The notes below the pieces were generated by a model. The model was not told where the DNA came from. It did not search any database and saw only the letters and a program-made list of their open reading frames with translations. From assembly GCF_042850985.1 (NCBI RefSeq), contig NZ_AP031415.1, forward strand, positions 310,001-374,000: 64,000 nucleotides of DNA. The letters run 5' to 3'. Source of the DNA: Allocoprobacillus sp002160865 (GTDB lineage: Bacteria > Bacillota_I > Bacilli_A > Erysipelotrichales > Coprobacillaceae). Each line of letters opens with the position of its first letter. Positions within the stretch are counted from its first letter, which is position 1. The translations under genes were made by a program, and so were the position numbers. This document shows positions 35,086 to 44,037 of this stretch, in pieces.

Positions 35086-36966
35086 ATGGGAAAGTTTGAA
35101 AAGGATGCTAAAGATTTATTAGAGTATGTGGGTGGTAAAGAAAATATTAATGCTGTTTCACATTGTGTCACAAGAATGCGTTTTGTTTTAGTTGATTCTA
35201 AGAAGGCAGATATTGATAAAATTGAATCACTACCTTCTGCAAAAGGAACATTTACACAATCAGGACAATTTCAAGTCATTATTGGTAATGAAGTTTCAGA
35301 ATTTTATAACGATTTTGTTAAAGTGAGTGGTATTGAAGGTGTAAGTAAGGAAGCTGTGAAGAATGCTTCAAAAACAAATCAAACATGGTTACAGAAAATG
35401 ATGGGAGCATTAGGAGAAATCTTTGCTCCACTGATTCCAGCATTGATTTGTGGAGGTTTGATTTTAGGTTTTAGAAATATTATTGGAGAAATTAATTTTT
35501 TTAATAATGGAACTCAAAGTTTAGCAGATATTTCACAATTCTGGGCTGGAACATATAGCTTTTTATGGTTAATTGGTGAAGCTGTTTTCCATTTGTTACC
35601 TGTAGGGATTGTCTGGTCTATCACAAAGAAAATGGGAACAACAGAAATGCTGGGAATTGTGCTTGGATTAACACTTGTATCACCTCAGTTATTAAATGGA
35701 TTTAGTGTTGCCAGTACACCAGCTGATCAAATTCCAGTATGGGATTTTGGATTTGCCCAAGTGCAGATGATTGGTTATCAAGGGCAGGTCATTGCAGCTA
35801 TGATGGCTGGATTTGTTTTGGTATATCTTGAAAAATTCTTTAGAAAAGTCACACCAAGTGTGATTAGTATGATTGTTGTTCCATTTTGTTCATTAGTACC
35901 AGCTGTGATTATTGCACATACTGTTGTTGGACCAATTGGATGGGCTATTGGTAATGGTATTGCTGATGTTGTTTATGGTGGTTTAACTTCAAGTTTTGGT
36001 GTATTATTCGCTGCTGTGTTTGGCTTGGTTTATGCTCCTATCGTTATGACAGGATTACATCATATGACAAATGCTATTGATACAACATTAACAAATATGT
36101 TTGGTGGAACTATTTTATGGCCAATGATTGCTTTATCTAATATTGCGCAAGGATCAAGTGTATTAGCTATGTCTATTTTACAAAGACATAATGAACGTGC
36201 TCAACAAATTAATGTTCCAGCATGTATATCTTGTTATTTAGGAGTTACTGAACCAGCGTTATTTGGTGTCAATATGAAATATGGTTTCCCACTTGTTTGT
36301 GGAATGATTGGATCAGCAATTGCAGCAGTCATTTCTGTTGGTTGTGGCGTACAGGCATTTAGTATAGGTGTTGGAGGTTTACCAGGAATTATTTCTATTA
36401 AACCAGAATTTTGGGTTTATTTCTTATTAGCTATGGCAGTTGCCATTGTCGTTCCTTTTGCTTTAACAATGATTGTTGGTAAAAAGAAATTAACAGTTTC
36501 ATCAAAACAAGAAGAAAAAGATTTTATCTCACCAATGCAAGGACGTTTGATGCCATTAACGGAAGTAGAAGATCAAGTTTTCTCTCAAGGATTAATGGGT
36601 GATGGTTTTGCAGTTGAATTAAAAGATGGTCAAGTTCTTGCTCCATTTAGTGGTGAAGTTGTCATGACTTTCCCAACAAAACATGCTTATGGTTTAAGAC
36701 GTGAAGATGGTCTGGAAGTTTTGATTCATATTGGTATGGATACTGTTCAATTAAATGGTGAAGGTTTTGAATCTTATGTTCAACAAGGTGATCAAGTTGT
36801 TCAAGGACAGGTTTTAGCTAAAGTTGATATTGATTATGTTTTATCACAAGGAAAATCCGTTGTTTCACCTGTCGTTTTTACAAGTGGACAACATATTGAA
36901 TGTCAAGGACAGGATGTTCAATATAAACAAGAAAATATTTTTCAATGGAAAGGAGCTGATAACTAA
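35086..36966 (+). CDS. treP: Trehalose PTS EIIBCA
   Basis: A 626-residue PTS permease of the glucose/trehalose type. The IIB domain has the phosphocysteine in NAVSHCVTRMRFVLVD, the IIC domain spans about residues 110-460 with many membrane segments, and a glucose-type IIA domain at the C-terminus has the active His in EVLIHIGMDTVQLNGEG. A fused IIA is present, so no separate EIIA-Glc is needed. Position between treR and treC identifies the substrate as trehalose with good confidence. It brings trehalose in as trehalose-6-phosphate. Confidence 0.94.
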   Translation: MGKFEKDAKDLLEYVGGKENINAVSHCVTRMRFVLVDSKKADIDKIESLPSAKGTFTQSGQFQVIIGNEVSEFYNDFVKVSGIEGVSKEAVKNASKTNQTWLQKMMGALGEIFAPLIPALICGGLILGFRNIIGEINFFNNGTQSLADISQFWAGTYSFLWLIGEAVFHLLPVGIVWSITKKMGTTEMLGIVLGLTLVSPQLLNGFSVASTPADQIPVWDFGFAQVQMIGYQGQVIAAMMAGFVLVYLEKFFRKVTPSVISMIVVPFCSLVPAVIIAHTVVGPIGWAIGNGIADVVYGGLTSSFGVLFAAVFGLVYAPIVMTGLHHMTNAIDTTLTNMFGGTILWPMIALSNIAQGSSVLAMSILQRHNERAQQINVPACISCYLGVTEPALFGVNMKYGFPLVCGMIGSAIAAVISVGCGVQAFSIGVGGLPGIISIKPEFWVYFLLAMAVAIVVPFALTMIVGKKKLTVSSKQEEKDFISPMQGRLMPLTEVEDQVFSQGLMGDGFAVELKDGQVLAPFSGEVVMTFPTKHAYGLRREDGLEVLIHIGMDTVQLNGEGFESYVQQGDQVVQGQVLAKVDIDYVLSQGKSVVSPVVFTSGQHIECQGQDVQYKQENIFQWKGADN

Positions 36967-38606
36967 TGATGACTTTTCAAGATAAAGTTGTTTATCAGAT
37001 TTATCCTAAATCTTTTCAAGATACGAATCATGATGGATTAGGAGATATACAAGGAATTATTCAACATCTTGACTATTTGCAAAAATTAGGTGTTGATTAT
37101 ATTTGGATGAATCCTATCTTTGTATCACCACAAAATGATAATGGTTATGACATTCAAGATTATTATTCTATTGATTCTCGTTATGGAACAATGGAAGATT
37201 TAGAATTATTAATTAGCGAAGCAAAGAAAAGAAATATCTATTTGATGTTTGATATGGTGTTTAATCATACATCGACTTATCATGAATGGTTTCAAAAAGC
37301 TTTATCAGGAGATCAAAAATACAAAGATTATTATTTCTTTAAAAAAGGAAAGAATGATAATCCACCAACTAACTGGGAATCAAAATTTGGTGGAAATGCA
37401 TGGAAATATGTTGAAGAATTTGATGAATATTATCTTCATCTTTTTGATGAAACACAGGCTGATTTAAACTGGAAAAATCCAGAAGTGAGAAAAGAAATGG
37501 CAAATATTATTAATTTCTGGATTGAAAAAGGGATTAAGGGATTTAGATTTGATGTTATTAATTTGATTGATAAAGAGTCTTTTGAAGATGACTTTGAAGG
37601 TGTTGGAAAGAGATTTTATACAGATCGTCCTTTGGTTCATACTTATCTTCGAGAACTTGCTCAAAATTCTTTTGGACAATATGATGATATTATCACTGTT
37701 GGAGAAATGTCAGCAACTTCTATTGAAAATTGTATTGGATATACTAATCCTGAACATCATGAACTTTCAATGGCTTTTAATTTCCATCATTTAAAAGTTG
37801 ATTATAAAAATAAAGAAAAATGGACATTAATGCCCTTTGATTTTAAAGAATTAAAACAATTATTAAACGATTGGCAATTAGGTATACAAGAAGGTCATGG
37901 ATGGAATGCTGTGTTCTGGTGCTGTCATGATCAACCACGTGTTTTATCACGTTTTGGAGATGACAAAAATTATCCAAAAGAATCAGCGAAAATGCTGGCA
38001 ACAACAATCCATATGCTAAGAGGAACACCTTATATTTATCAAGGTGAAGAAATTGGTATGACAAATGCTTATTTTACAGATATTCATCAATATCGTGATG
38101 TCGAGAGCTTGAATGCTTATCAGATTTTAAGAGACAAAGGTATACCAGAAGATGAAATTTATCAAATCTTATTAGCAAAATCAAGAGATAATGCACGTAC
38201 ACCAATGCAATGGAATGATAAACCTTATGCAGGATTTAGTGATGTTGAATCATGGATAGAACCAATTTATAATTATAAAGATATTAATGTAGAAAAAAAT
38301 CTAGAAGATGAAGGTTCAGTATTCTATTACTATCAAAAATTAATTCAATTAAGAAAGCAATATCAAGTCATTAGTTTGGGAACATATGAACCTGTATTGT
38401 TAGAGCATCCAACACTTTATGCATATAAACGTCAATATCAAGATCAAGAAATCATTGTCTATAATCATTTCTATGGTGATGAAACAACAACTATTGAAGT
38501 TGAGGCTTCACAATATGATATTCTATTATCTAATGTAGGGCGTCAAACATTAGAAAATACAATTCAATTAAAACCATATGAATCTCTTGTTTTAATTAAA
38601 AAATAA
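36966..38606 (+). CDS. treC: Alpha,alpha-phosphotrehalase (GH13)
   Basis: A 546-residue GH13 enzyme of the phosphotrehalase/oligo-1,6-glucosidase group. Conserved regions are FDMVFNHTSTYHEWF, GFRFDVINLIDK (nucleophile Asp), TVGEMSAT (acid/base Glu) and CCHDQPRVLSRFG. It splits trehalose-6-phosphate into glucose and glucose-6-phosphate in the cytoplasm. The treP stop overlaps its first ATG (TAATGATG); the second ATG at 36969 is also possible. It closes the tre operon. Confidence 0.94.
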   Translation: MMTFQDKVVYQIYPKSFQDTNHDGLGDIQGIIQHLDYLQKLGVDYIWMNPIFVSPQNDNGYDIQDYYSIDSRYGTMEDLELLISEAKKRNIYLMFDMVFNHTSTYHEWFQKALSGDQKYKDYYFFKKGKNDNPPTNWESKFGGNAWKYVEEFDEYYLHLFDETQADLNWKNPEVRKEMANIINFWIEKGIKGFRFDVINLIDKESFEDDFEGVGKRFYTDRPLVHTYLRELAQNSFGQYDDIITVGEMSATSIENCIGYTNPEHHELSMAFNFHHLKVDYKNKEKWTLMPFDFKELKQLLNDWQLGIQEGHGWNAVFWCCHDQPRVLSRFGDDKNYPKESAKMLATTIHMLRGTPYIYQGEEIGMTNAYFTDIHQYRDVESLNAYQILRDKGIPEDEIYQILLAKSRDNARTPMQWNDKPYAGFSDVESWIEPIYNYKDINVEKNLEDEGSVFYYYQKLIQLRKQYQVISLGTYEPVLLEHPTLYAYKRQYQDQEIIVYNHFYGDETTTIEVEASQYDILLSNVGRQTLENTIQLKPYESLVLIKK

Positions 38607-38619
38607 TAATGCTTTTAAA

Positions 38620-38653
38620 AGAAATGCATTGTAAGATGTGTTTCTTTTTTTGT
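38620..38653 (+). terminator. Probable terminator after treC
   Basis: GAAATGCA and TGTGTTTC pair imperfectly with G-U wobbles, followed by TTTTTTTG. Confidence 0.5.
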
Positions 38654-38770
38654 ATAAATAACAAAAATAATATATAATTTTATATTTTTCATGATTAAAA
38701 TCTATTTTTGTATTTCACAAATTAACTGAATAATGTTAAAATATGAGCCATATAGATTTGGGGTGAAATA

Positions 38771-39457
38771 ATGAAAAGAACAATGAAAGAAGCCTTGATT
38801 GCTTCTATTCCGGTTATGATGGGTTATATTGTCTTAGGTATGGCTTTTGGTATGCTTTTAGAGAGTAAAGGATATTCATTTATTTATGCTTTGGCTATGT
38901 CTGTTTTTATTTATGCTGGAAGTATGCAATTTGTCGCTATTAATTTATTAACATCAGGAGCAACATTAATAAATGTGGCTATAATGACATTATTGATTAA
39001 TGCTAGACATTTGGTTTATGGATTATCTATGATTAAAAAATTTGAGGATATGGGGAAGTTAAAGCCTTATATGATTTTTTCTTTAACGGATGAAACTTAT
39101 TCTTTGTTAGTGAGTGCAAAAGCACCAGAAGGATGTTTACCTCAATATTACATGTTTTTTATTTCTTTCTTTGATCAATGTTATTGGGTGATAGGAAGTT
39201 TAATAGGAAGTATTGTTGGTTCATTACTAACAATCAATACAACGGGATTAGATTTTGCAATGACGGCATTATTTGTTGTGATTGTTGTAGATCAATATTT
39301 AAATTCAACAAAGCATCTTTATACTTATATTGGCTTTGGAATCAGTATTGTTTGTTTATTGATTTTTGGCAGTGATGCTTTTATTATTCCATCTATGGTA
39401 GGGATTATTTTAAGTTTGATCTATGTATACGAAAAAGGAGGAAAGGAAAATGCATGA
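38771..39457 (+). CDS. azlC: AzlC-type branched-chain amino acid exporter subunit
   Basis: A 228-residue membrane protein of the AzlC/YgaZ family, with the start EALIASIPVMMGYIVLGMAFG, then FIYAGSMQFVAINLL and INARHLVYGLSM, which are family signatures. With AzlD it forms an exporter of branched-chain amino acids or analogues. GGGGTGAAAT precedes the ATG. It overlaps azlD by 8 bases. Confidence 0.93.
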   Translation: MKRTMKEALIASIPVMMGYIVLGMAFGMLLESKGYSFIYALAMSVFIYAGSMQFVAINLLTSGATLINVAIMTLLINARHLVYGLSMIKKFEDMGKLKPYMIFSLTDETYSLLVSAKAPEGCLPQYYMFFISFFDQCYWVIGSLIGSIVGSLLTINTTGLDFAMTALFVVIVVDQYLNSTKHLYTYIGFGISIVCLLIFGSDAFIIPSMVGIILSLIYVYEKGGKENA

Positions 39458-39764
39458 GATTATACTGATTAGTATTATTGCAGTTATAACCTTTTTAACC
39501 AGAGTTCTACCTTTTTTCATCTTTAAAAATAAATCATATCCTATCATTGAATATCTTGGAGATGTTTTACCTTATGCTATTATGGCAATGCTCGTAGTGT
39601 ATTGTTTAAGAAGTGTTGATTTACTGAGTGGAAATCATGGGATTTGTGAAATGATTGGTGTAGGAACTGTCATTCTTTTACATCTTATCAAACGTAACAC
39701 GTTATTATCTATTATTGGAGGAACTCTTGTTTATATGTTATGTGTTCAAATTATTTTCATATAA
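39450..39764 (+). CDS. azlD: AzlD-type transporter subunit
   Basis: A 104-residue AzlD family protein with three to four membrane segments (ITFLTRVLPFFIFKNK near the start is typical). AAGGAGG lies upstream of the ATG at 39450, inside the azlC end; the longer frame from 39423 is not needed. It partners AzlC. Confidence 0.9.
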   Translation: MHEIILISIIAVITFLTRVLPFFIFKNKSYPIIEYLGDVLPYAIMAMLVVYCLRSVDLLSGNHGICEMIGVGTVILLHLIKRNTLLSIIGGTLVYMLCVQIIFI

Positions 39765-39808
39765 AATAAATAAGTTTACATTTTTATTGTTTGTGCTATA
39801 CTATAAGT

Positions 39809-39866
39809 GTAGTCAAAAGACTGGTAAAGATATAAAGAAAAGGAAGAGCGGGAACTCTTCCTTTTA
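39809..39866 (+). ncRNA. Putative antisense (antitoxin) RNA of a type I toxin-like module
   Basis: A plus-strand promoter (TTTACA 39775-39780, 16-bp spacer, TATACT 39797-39802) would start an RNA near 39809 that ends at the hairpin AAAAGGAAGAG / CTCTTCCTTTT (39838-39865). A 16-base repeat, CTGGTAAAGATATAAA (39821-39836), recurs as CTGTTAAAGATATAAA at 39881-39896 on the other side of the hairpin. So the RNA could pair with the 3' end of the opposing peptide transcript. Inferred from layout. Confidence 0.5.
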
Positions 39867-39917
39867 GCTATTTTAGCTAACTGTTAAAGATATAAATTTA
39901 ATGAAATGTAGTTTTCA

Positions 39918-39983
39918 CTAGTTTTTATTTAAAAACTTGTATGTAACTACAAGAATTAAATAGAGTATAATTAAATACTCCAT
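39918..39983 (-). CDS. Small hydrophobic peptide, putative type I toxin
   Basis: A 21-residue peptide, MEYLIILYLILVVTYKFLNK plus a final Asn: one membrane helix and a basic tail. GGAGG (39991-39995) lies seven bases before the ATG. Upstream, TTGTTA, 18 bases and TATAAT (minus strand, 40084-40055) make a promoter, giving a transcript of about 200 bases that ends at the shared hairpin. An opposing promoter and direct repeats suggest a toxin-antitoxin module. Sequence differs from the modules at 47-55 kb. The rest of the 39765-40152 gap holds only these signals. Confidence 0.5.
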   Translation of the reverse strand: MEYLIILYLILVVTYKFLNKN

Positions 39984-40152
39984 TAATATTCCTCCATTAA
40001 ATCACATCAATACCAGTTTTCCTCCATAGCACACTATTGATAAATGCAATAATAATTATATCATATATAAAAAATCTTTAACAATAAATACATACATTGT
40101 TCAAATTCTTTTCATATAAGCTATGTTATAATAGTGATAAGGAGATGGTTGT

Positions 40153-40809
40153 ATGCGTGAAAGTATGAAATATGATACAAATGTTTATCAGTTGAGAGAA
40201 TCAGTTTTAAAAAGAATGATTCAAATTATTCAACAACAAAGATATATTCAAGACAATAGTATTGTTTTCTATGGGGATTCTATTATTGAATATTATGATG
40301 TAGAACATGTTTTTAAGGATTTAGGGCCTGTTTATAATTGTGGTATTGGTGGGATTACTTCTGATATGTTGCTGCATTTTGTTGATGAAGGTGTTATTAA
40401 ATATCGCCCACGTGAAGTTTTTATATTAATAGGAACAAATGATTTAGGAAATACGATTATGGCAAGTCCTAGAGATATTGCTTTGAATGTTAAAGAGATG
40501 GTGGAGATTATTCATTATAATTTACCAGAATGCCAAATTCATTTGTTAAGTCCTATTCCGTGTATTGAAAAGCTTCATGGTTATCAATCAATGCATCAAG
40601 GATTAAGAAGTAACGATATTTTACAAATGATTATGCAAGAATATAAACGTATGATTCCTTATGAATATGTTCATTTTATTAATGTTTATGATTCTTTATT
40701 TGAAAATGGACAATTAAATGCAAATTGTTTTATTGATGGTTTACATATTAATGAAGATGGCTATCAAGTTTTAACAGAAGTGATTCTAAAAGCAATAAAG
40801 GAGAAATGA
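40153..40809 (+). CDS. SGNH/GDSL hydrolase
   Basis: A 218-residue SGNH-fold esterase or lipase. Block I is IVFYGDSIIEYYDV with the catalytic Ser, block II-III includes YNCGIGGITSDMLL and FILIGTNDLGNT, and block V is IDGLHINEDGYQVL with Asp and His. No signal peptide, so it is probably cytoplasmic, perhaps acting on acylated carbohydrates. AAGGAGAT precedes the ATG. The following alpha/beta hydrolase starts one base after its stop. Confidence 0.9.
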   Translation: MRESMKYDTNVYQLRESVLKRMIQIIQQQRYIQDNSIVFYGDSIIEYYDVEHVFKDLGPVYNCGIGGITSDMLLHFVDEGVIKYRPREVFILIGTNDLGNTIMASPRDIALNVKEMVEIIHYNLPECQIHLLSPIPCIEKLHGYQSMHQGLRSNDILQMIMQEYKRMIPYEYVHFINVYDSLFENGQLNANCFIDGLHINEDGYQVLTEVILKAIKEK

Positions 40810-40810
40810 T

Positions 40811-41545
40811 ATGCAAGAGTATTATGAAATGAAAACAAAACGTGGAACAATGAGAGGTTTCTTTCATAAACCACATGCTAATCAGTTTCCTGTATGCCTT
40901 ATTTTTCATGGGTTTACAGGTCAAAAAACAGGAACAAAATTTTCTTATGTTCAGTTGTCAAGAATGTTAGAAAAGCAAAATATTGGAACTTTGCGTATGG
41001 ACTTTTTAGGAAGTGGAGAATCAGATTTGGAATTTAAAGATATGACTTTTCAAAATGAACTGGATTCAGCTATTCAGCTTTTAGAAGAAGTTAAGAAAAT
41101 GGATTGTGTGACAGATATTTATTTATTAGGTCATTCTATGGGTGGAGCCATTGCAAGTGAAGTAGCAAAAAGATTCCCACAGGATATTTCTAAAATGTGT
41201 TTATGGGCACCAGCTTTTAATCTACCTGATGCGATTGAATATTTAAAAGGACATGTTGAAGAAGCTCCTTATTATGATCATGGTGGTTTTGAAATTTCTC
41301 ATGAGTTTGTCGAAGATATAACATCGAGAGATTTATATAAGGATTTGGATATTTATAAAAATGATTTAATGATTATTCATGGAACAGAGGATACAACAGT
41401 TCCATTTCAAATATCAAAAAAGTATTTAAAAGGATTTGTAAATCCAACTTTTTGCCCTATTGAAGGAGCTACACATAACTATGATAATTTGAAACATATT
41501 CGTCAAGTTATTCAATTAACATATGATTTTTTTATACAGGGATAA
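40811..41545 (+). CDS. Alpha/beta hydrolase
   Basis: A 244-residue alpha/beta hydrolase. The oxyanion region is CLIFHGFTGQKTG, the nucleophile elbow is LLGHSMGGAIASEVA, the acid lies in MIIHGTEDTTVPF and the His in EGATHNYDN. It resembles cinnamoyl/feruloyl esterase-like and YqkD-type enzymes. It follows the SGNH hydrolase without a gap, so the two hydrolases are made together. A terminator follows. Confidence 0.9.
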   Translation: MQEYYEMKTKRGTMRGFFHKPHANQFPVCLIFHGFTGQKTGTKFSYVQLSRMLEKQNIGTLRMDFLGSGESDLEFKDMTFQNELDSAIQLLEEVKKMDCVTDIYLLGHSMGGAIASEVAKRFPQDISKMCLWAPAFNLPDAIEYLKGHVEEAPYYDHGGFEISHEFVEDITSRDLYKDLDIYKNDLMIIHGTEDTTVPFQISKKYLKGFVNPTFCPIEGATHNYDNLKHIRQVIQLTYDFFIQG

Positions 41546-41562
41546 AAACCCTGTATTTTTCG
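41535..41562 (+). terminator. Terminator after the hydrolase pair
   Basis: TACAGGG / CCCTGTA stem overlapping the stop codon, followed by TTTTTC. Confidence 0.75.
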
Positions 41563-41651
41563 TTATGAATTACATAAAGTGATAAGCTTTTTGTATTGTC
41601 TTTTCAATGAATTGTGTTATAATCAAAAAGGCAAAAAAGGAGTGAAAATAC

Positions 41652-43475
41652 ATGAATAACATTAGAAATATAGCAATTATTGCACACGTTGATCATGGGA
41701 AAACAACTTTAGTAGATCAGTTATTAAAATTATCTGGAACTTTGAAAGATAATGAACAAATTGCTGAAAGAGCAATGGATTCAAATGCGATTGAAAGAGA
41801 ACGTGGAATTACAATTTTAGCAAAAAATACAGCTATTCATTATAAAGATTATCGTATTAATATTATGGATACACCGGGACATGCTGATTTTGGTGGCGAA
41901 GTAGAACGTATCATGAATATGGTTGATGGTGTATTATTAGTTGTTGATGCATATGAAGGGACAATGCCTCAAACACGATTTGTATTAAAGAAAGCACTTG
42001 AAGCAAAGGTCAAACCTATTGTTGTGATTAATAAGGTAGATAGACCTGTTGTACGTATTCATGAAGTTATGGATGAAGTATTGGAATTATTTATGGAATT
42101 AGGTGCTGATGATAATCAGTTAGATTTCCCAACTGTCTTTGTATCGGCTTTGATGGGAACATCAAGTTTGGATCCAGATATTTCAACACAAGTACCAAAT
42201 ATGGATTGCTTATTTGATATGATTATTAAAGAAATTCCTGCACCATTAGTTGATGAAGAAGGTGGATTGCAATTCCAACCTGCATTACTTGATTACAATG
42301 ATTATGTAGGACGTATTGGTATTGGTCGTATTCAAAGAGGTAAGGTTAAAGTCAATGAAACTGTTGTTTGTTTAAGAGCTGATGGTACAAAAACACAATT
42401 TAGAGTTCAAAAATTATTTGGTTTTTTAGGATTACATCGTATTGAAATTGAAGAAGCTAGTGCTGGAGATATTGTTGCTATTGCAGGACTTGCAGATATT
42501 GGTGTAGGAGAAACAGTTTGTACAATTGGACATGAAGAACCATTACCATTGTTACGTGTTGATGAACCAACAATTCAAATGGTATTTGGTACAAATACTT
42601 CACCTTTTGCTGGAAAAGAAGGAAAATTTGTCACAGCAAGTAAGGTTGAAGAAAGATTGTTTAAAGAAACAAATAAAGATGTATCTTTAAAGATTGAAAG
42701 AGTGCCTAATGCAGAAGAATGGATTGTTTCAGGACGTGGAGAATTACATTTATCTATCTTAATTGAAAATATGCGTCGTGAAGGATTTGAATTACAGGTT
42801 TCAAAACCAAAAGTTATTATTAAAGAAATTGATGGTGTTAAATGTGAACCATATGAAGAAGTGTTTATTGAAGCTCCTGATGAATGTATAGGAAGTATTA
42901 TTGAATCTTTAGGATTTAGACGAGGAACACTAGAAAATATGGAATCTGATAATGGGATGACAAAAGTACATTACATCATTCCATCTCGTGGTTTGATTGG
43001 TTTTATGACAAACTTCCTCACTATGACAAAGGGTTATGGAATTATTAATCACTCATTCTTAGATTATCGTCCAATGGAAGGAGATTCTGTAGGAGAAAGA
43101 CAGTTAGGTGTACTTGTTTCTATAGATACAGGACAAACAACAGCTTATGCTCTTGGTGGTGTTGAAGATCGTGGAGTAATGTTTGTTGGTCCAGGTGTAG
43201 ATGTTTATGAAGGTATGATTGTTGGTGAACATAGCCGTGATAATGATTTGGTTGTCAATGTCACAAAAGGAAAACAATTAACGAATACACGTTCATCAAC
43301 AAAAGATTCAACAGTTGTATTAAAGAAACCAAGAGTTTTCAATCTTGAAGCTTGTTTAGATTATATTAATGATGATGAACTTGTAGAAGTCACACCAAAG
43401 AATATTCGTTTAAGAAAACGTTTATTAACAGAAAATGAAAGAAGAAAAGCTTATACTAAAAAAATGAATGGATAA
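41652..43475 (+). CDS. typA: Ribosome-associated translational GTPase TypA/BipA
   Basis: A 607-residue GTPase of normal TypA length. G1 is IAHVDHGKTTLVDQLL, the switch I Thr is in RERGITILAKN, G3 is DTPGHADFGGEVER, G4 is INKVDRPV, and the C-terminal domain includes SRGLIGFMTNFLTMTKGYGI. It binds the 70S ribosome and supports assembly and stress adaptation. AAGGAGTG precedes the ATG. The last conventional gene before the repeat-rich region. Confidence 0.97.
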   Translation: MNNIRNIAIIAHVDHGKTTLVDQLLKLSGTLKDNEQIAERAMDSNAIERERGITILAKNTAIHYKDYRINIMDTPGHADFGGEVERIMNMVDGVLLVVDAYEGTMPQTRFVLKKALEAKVKPIVVINKVDRPVVRIHEVMDEVLELFMELGADDNQLDFPTVFVSALMGTSSLDPDISTQVPNMDCLFDMIIKEIPAPLVDEEGGLQFQPALLDYNDYVGRIGIGRIQRGKVKVNETVVCLRADGTKTQFRVQKLFGFLGLHRIEIEEASAGDIVAIAGLADIGVGETVCTIGHEEPLPLLRVDEPTIQMVFGTNTSPFAGKEGKFVTASKVEERLFKETNKDVSLKIERVPNAEEWIVSGRGELHLSILIENMRREGFELQVSKPKVIIKEIDGVKCEPYEEVFIEAPDECIGSIIESLGFRRGTLENMESDNGMTKVHYIIPSRGLIGFMTNFLTMTKGYGIINHSFLDYRPMEGDSVGERQLGVLVSIDTGQTTAYALGGVEDRGVMFVGPGVDVYEGMIVGEHSRDNDLVVNVTKGKQLTNTRSSTKDSTVVLKKPRVFNLEACLDYINDDELVEVTPKNIRLRKRLLTENERRKAYTKKMNG

Positions 43476-43477
43476 TG

Positions 43478-43516
43478 AAAAGAGTTCTTGCTTAAATGAT
43501 AGTAAGAACTCTTTTT
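43478..43516 (+). terminator. Terminator of typA
   Basis: AAAGAGTTCTT / AAGAACTCTTT stem followed by TT, just after the stop. Confidence 0.8.
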
Positions 43517-43650
43517 ATAATGATAACTAATCTAGCGTTTCGTTTATTTTAAAACAAGGAAAGTTGAGAAATACGATTATTTACATTTTTTGCATTGTGA
43601 TATAAAAAGTTCGATTGATGAATAGATTATATAAGTCATTTTCATACATC
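43517..43650 (+). repeat. Decayed copy D1 of the Fst-like toxin-antitoxin module
   Basis: The stretch from ATAATGATAACTAATCTAG to GCATTGTGATATAAAAAGTTCG and GAATAGATTATA follows the order of copy C (47631-47745), where the matching pieces are ACGATAACTAGCCTAG, GCATTGTGATATAACAATGTTCG and GAATAGATTATA. The toxin frame and the terminator stem are lost. Confidence 0.6.
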
Positions 43651-43737
43651 AAAAAATGTTAATTGTAAAATGAAATTCTATTTTATGATATTTTAATGTA
43701 GAGTTTAATATTACAATATTTTACCATTGTCCAGTAT

Positions 43738-43910
43738 TTTGGATGTTCACTATTAAAGGGACCGAAAAAGTGGATATTTAATATGGTTCAGTAGTCTTTC
43801 GGTGATTTATATTTTTTGATTATCTGATTAAAAAGCAGATTATAACATAGATCTTTCAAATTTTAAGCACGATTTTTACAGATTTAGACAAGAATATTGC
43901 TATGCATTTA
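43738..43910 (+). repeat. Decayed copy D2 of the Fst-like toxin-antitoxin module
   Basis: GTTCACTATTAAAGG, a broken hairpin ACCGAAA / TTTCGGT and TTATCTGATTAAAAAGCAGA followed by TTATAACAT match copy B (GTTCACTATAAAA, the hairpin, CTATCTGATTTACAAGCAGA, TTATAACAT) in the same order. No peptide frame remains. With D1 this accounts for most of 43517-43910; the rest up to 43949 is plain AT-rich sequence. Confidence 0.6.
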
Positions 43911-43949
43911 CTTTTGAATATAGCCAATGAAAAACTTACTTTTTTGTTA

Positions 43950-44037
43950 AGTAAAGTTATATTTTTAATTGTTAAATTTAAATTGTATTGATTTCATCAC
44001 TGTTTATTTCTTGACATTATTTGTGGTCATAAGATAA
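43950..44037 (-). pseudogene. Degenerate lysS 3'-end copy (with downstream flank)
   Basis: Read on the minus strand this matches the last codons and downstream flank of lysS. lysS ends EVILFPQMKPRNK; here the frame gives EVIL-stop-PQIMSRNKQ, and the following AAATCAATACAATTTAAATT parallels the sequence after lysS and after the second copy at 50.5 kb. It is the most diverged of three lysS tails in the window. Confidence 0.7.
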
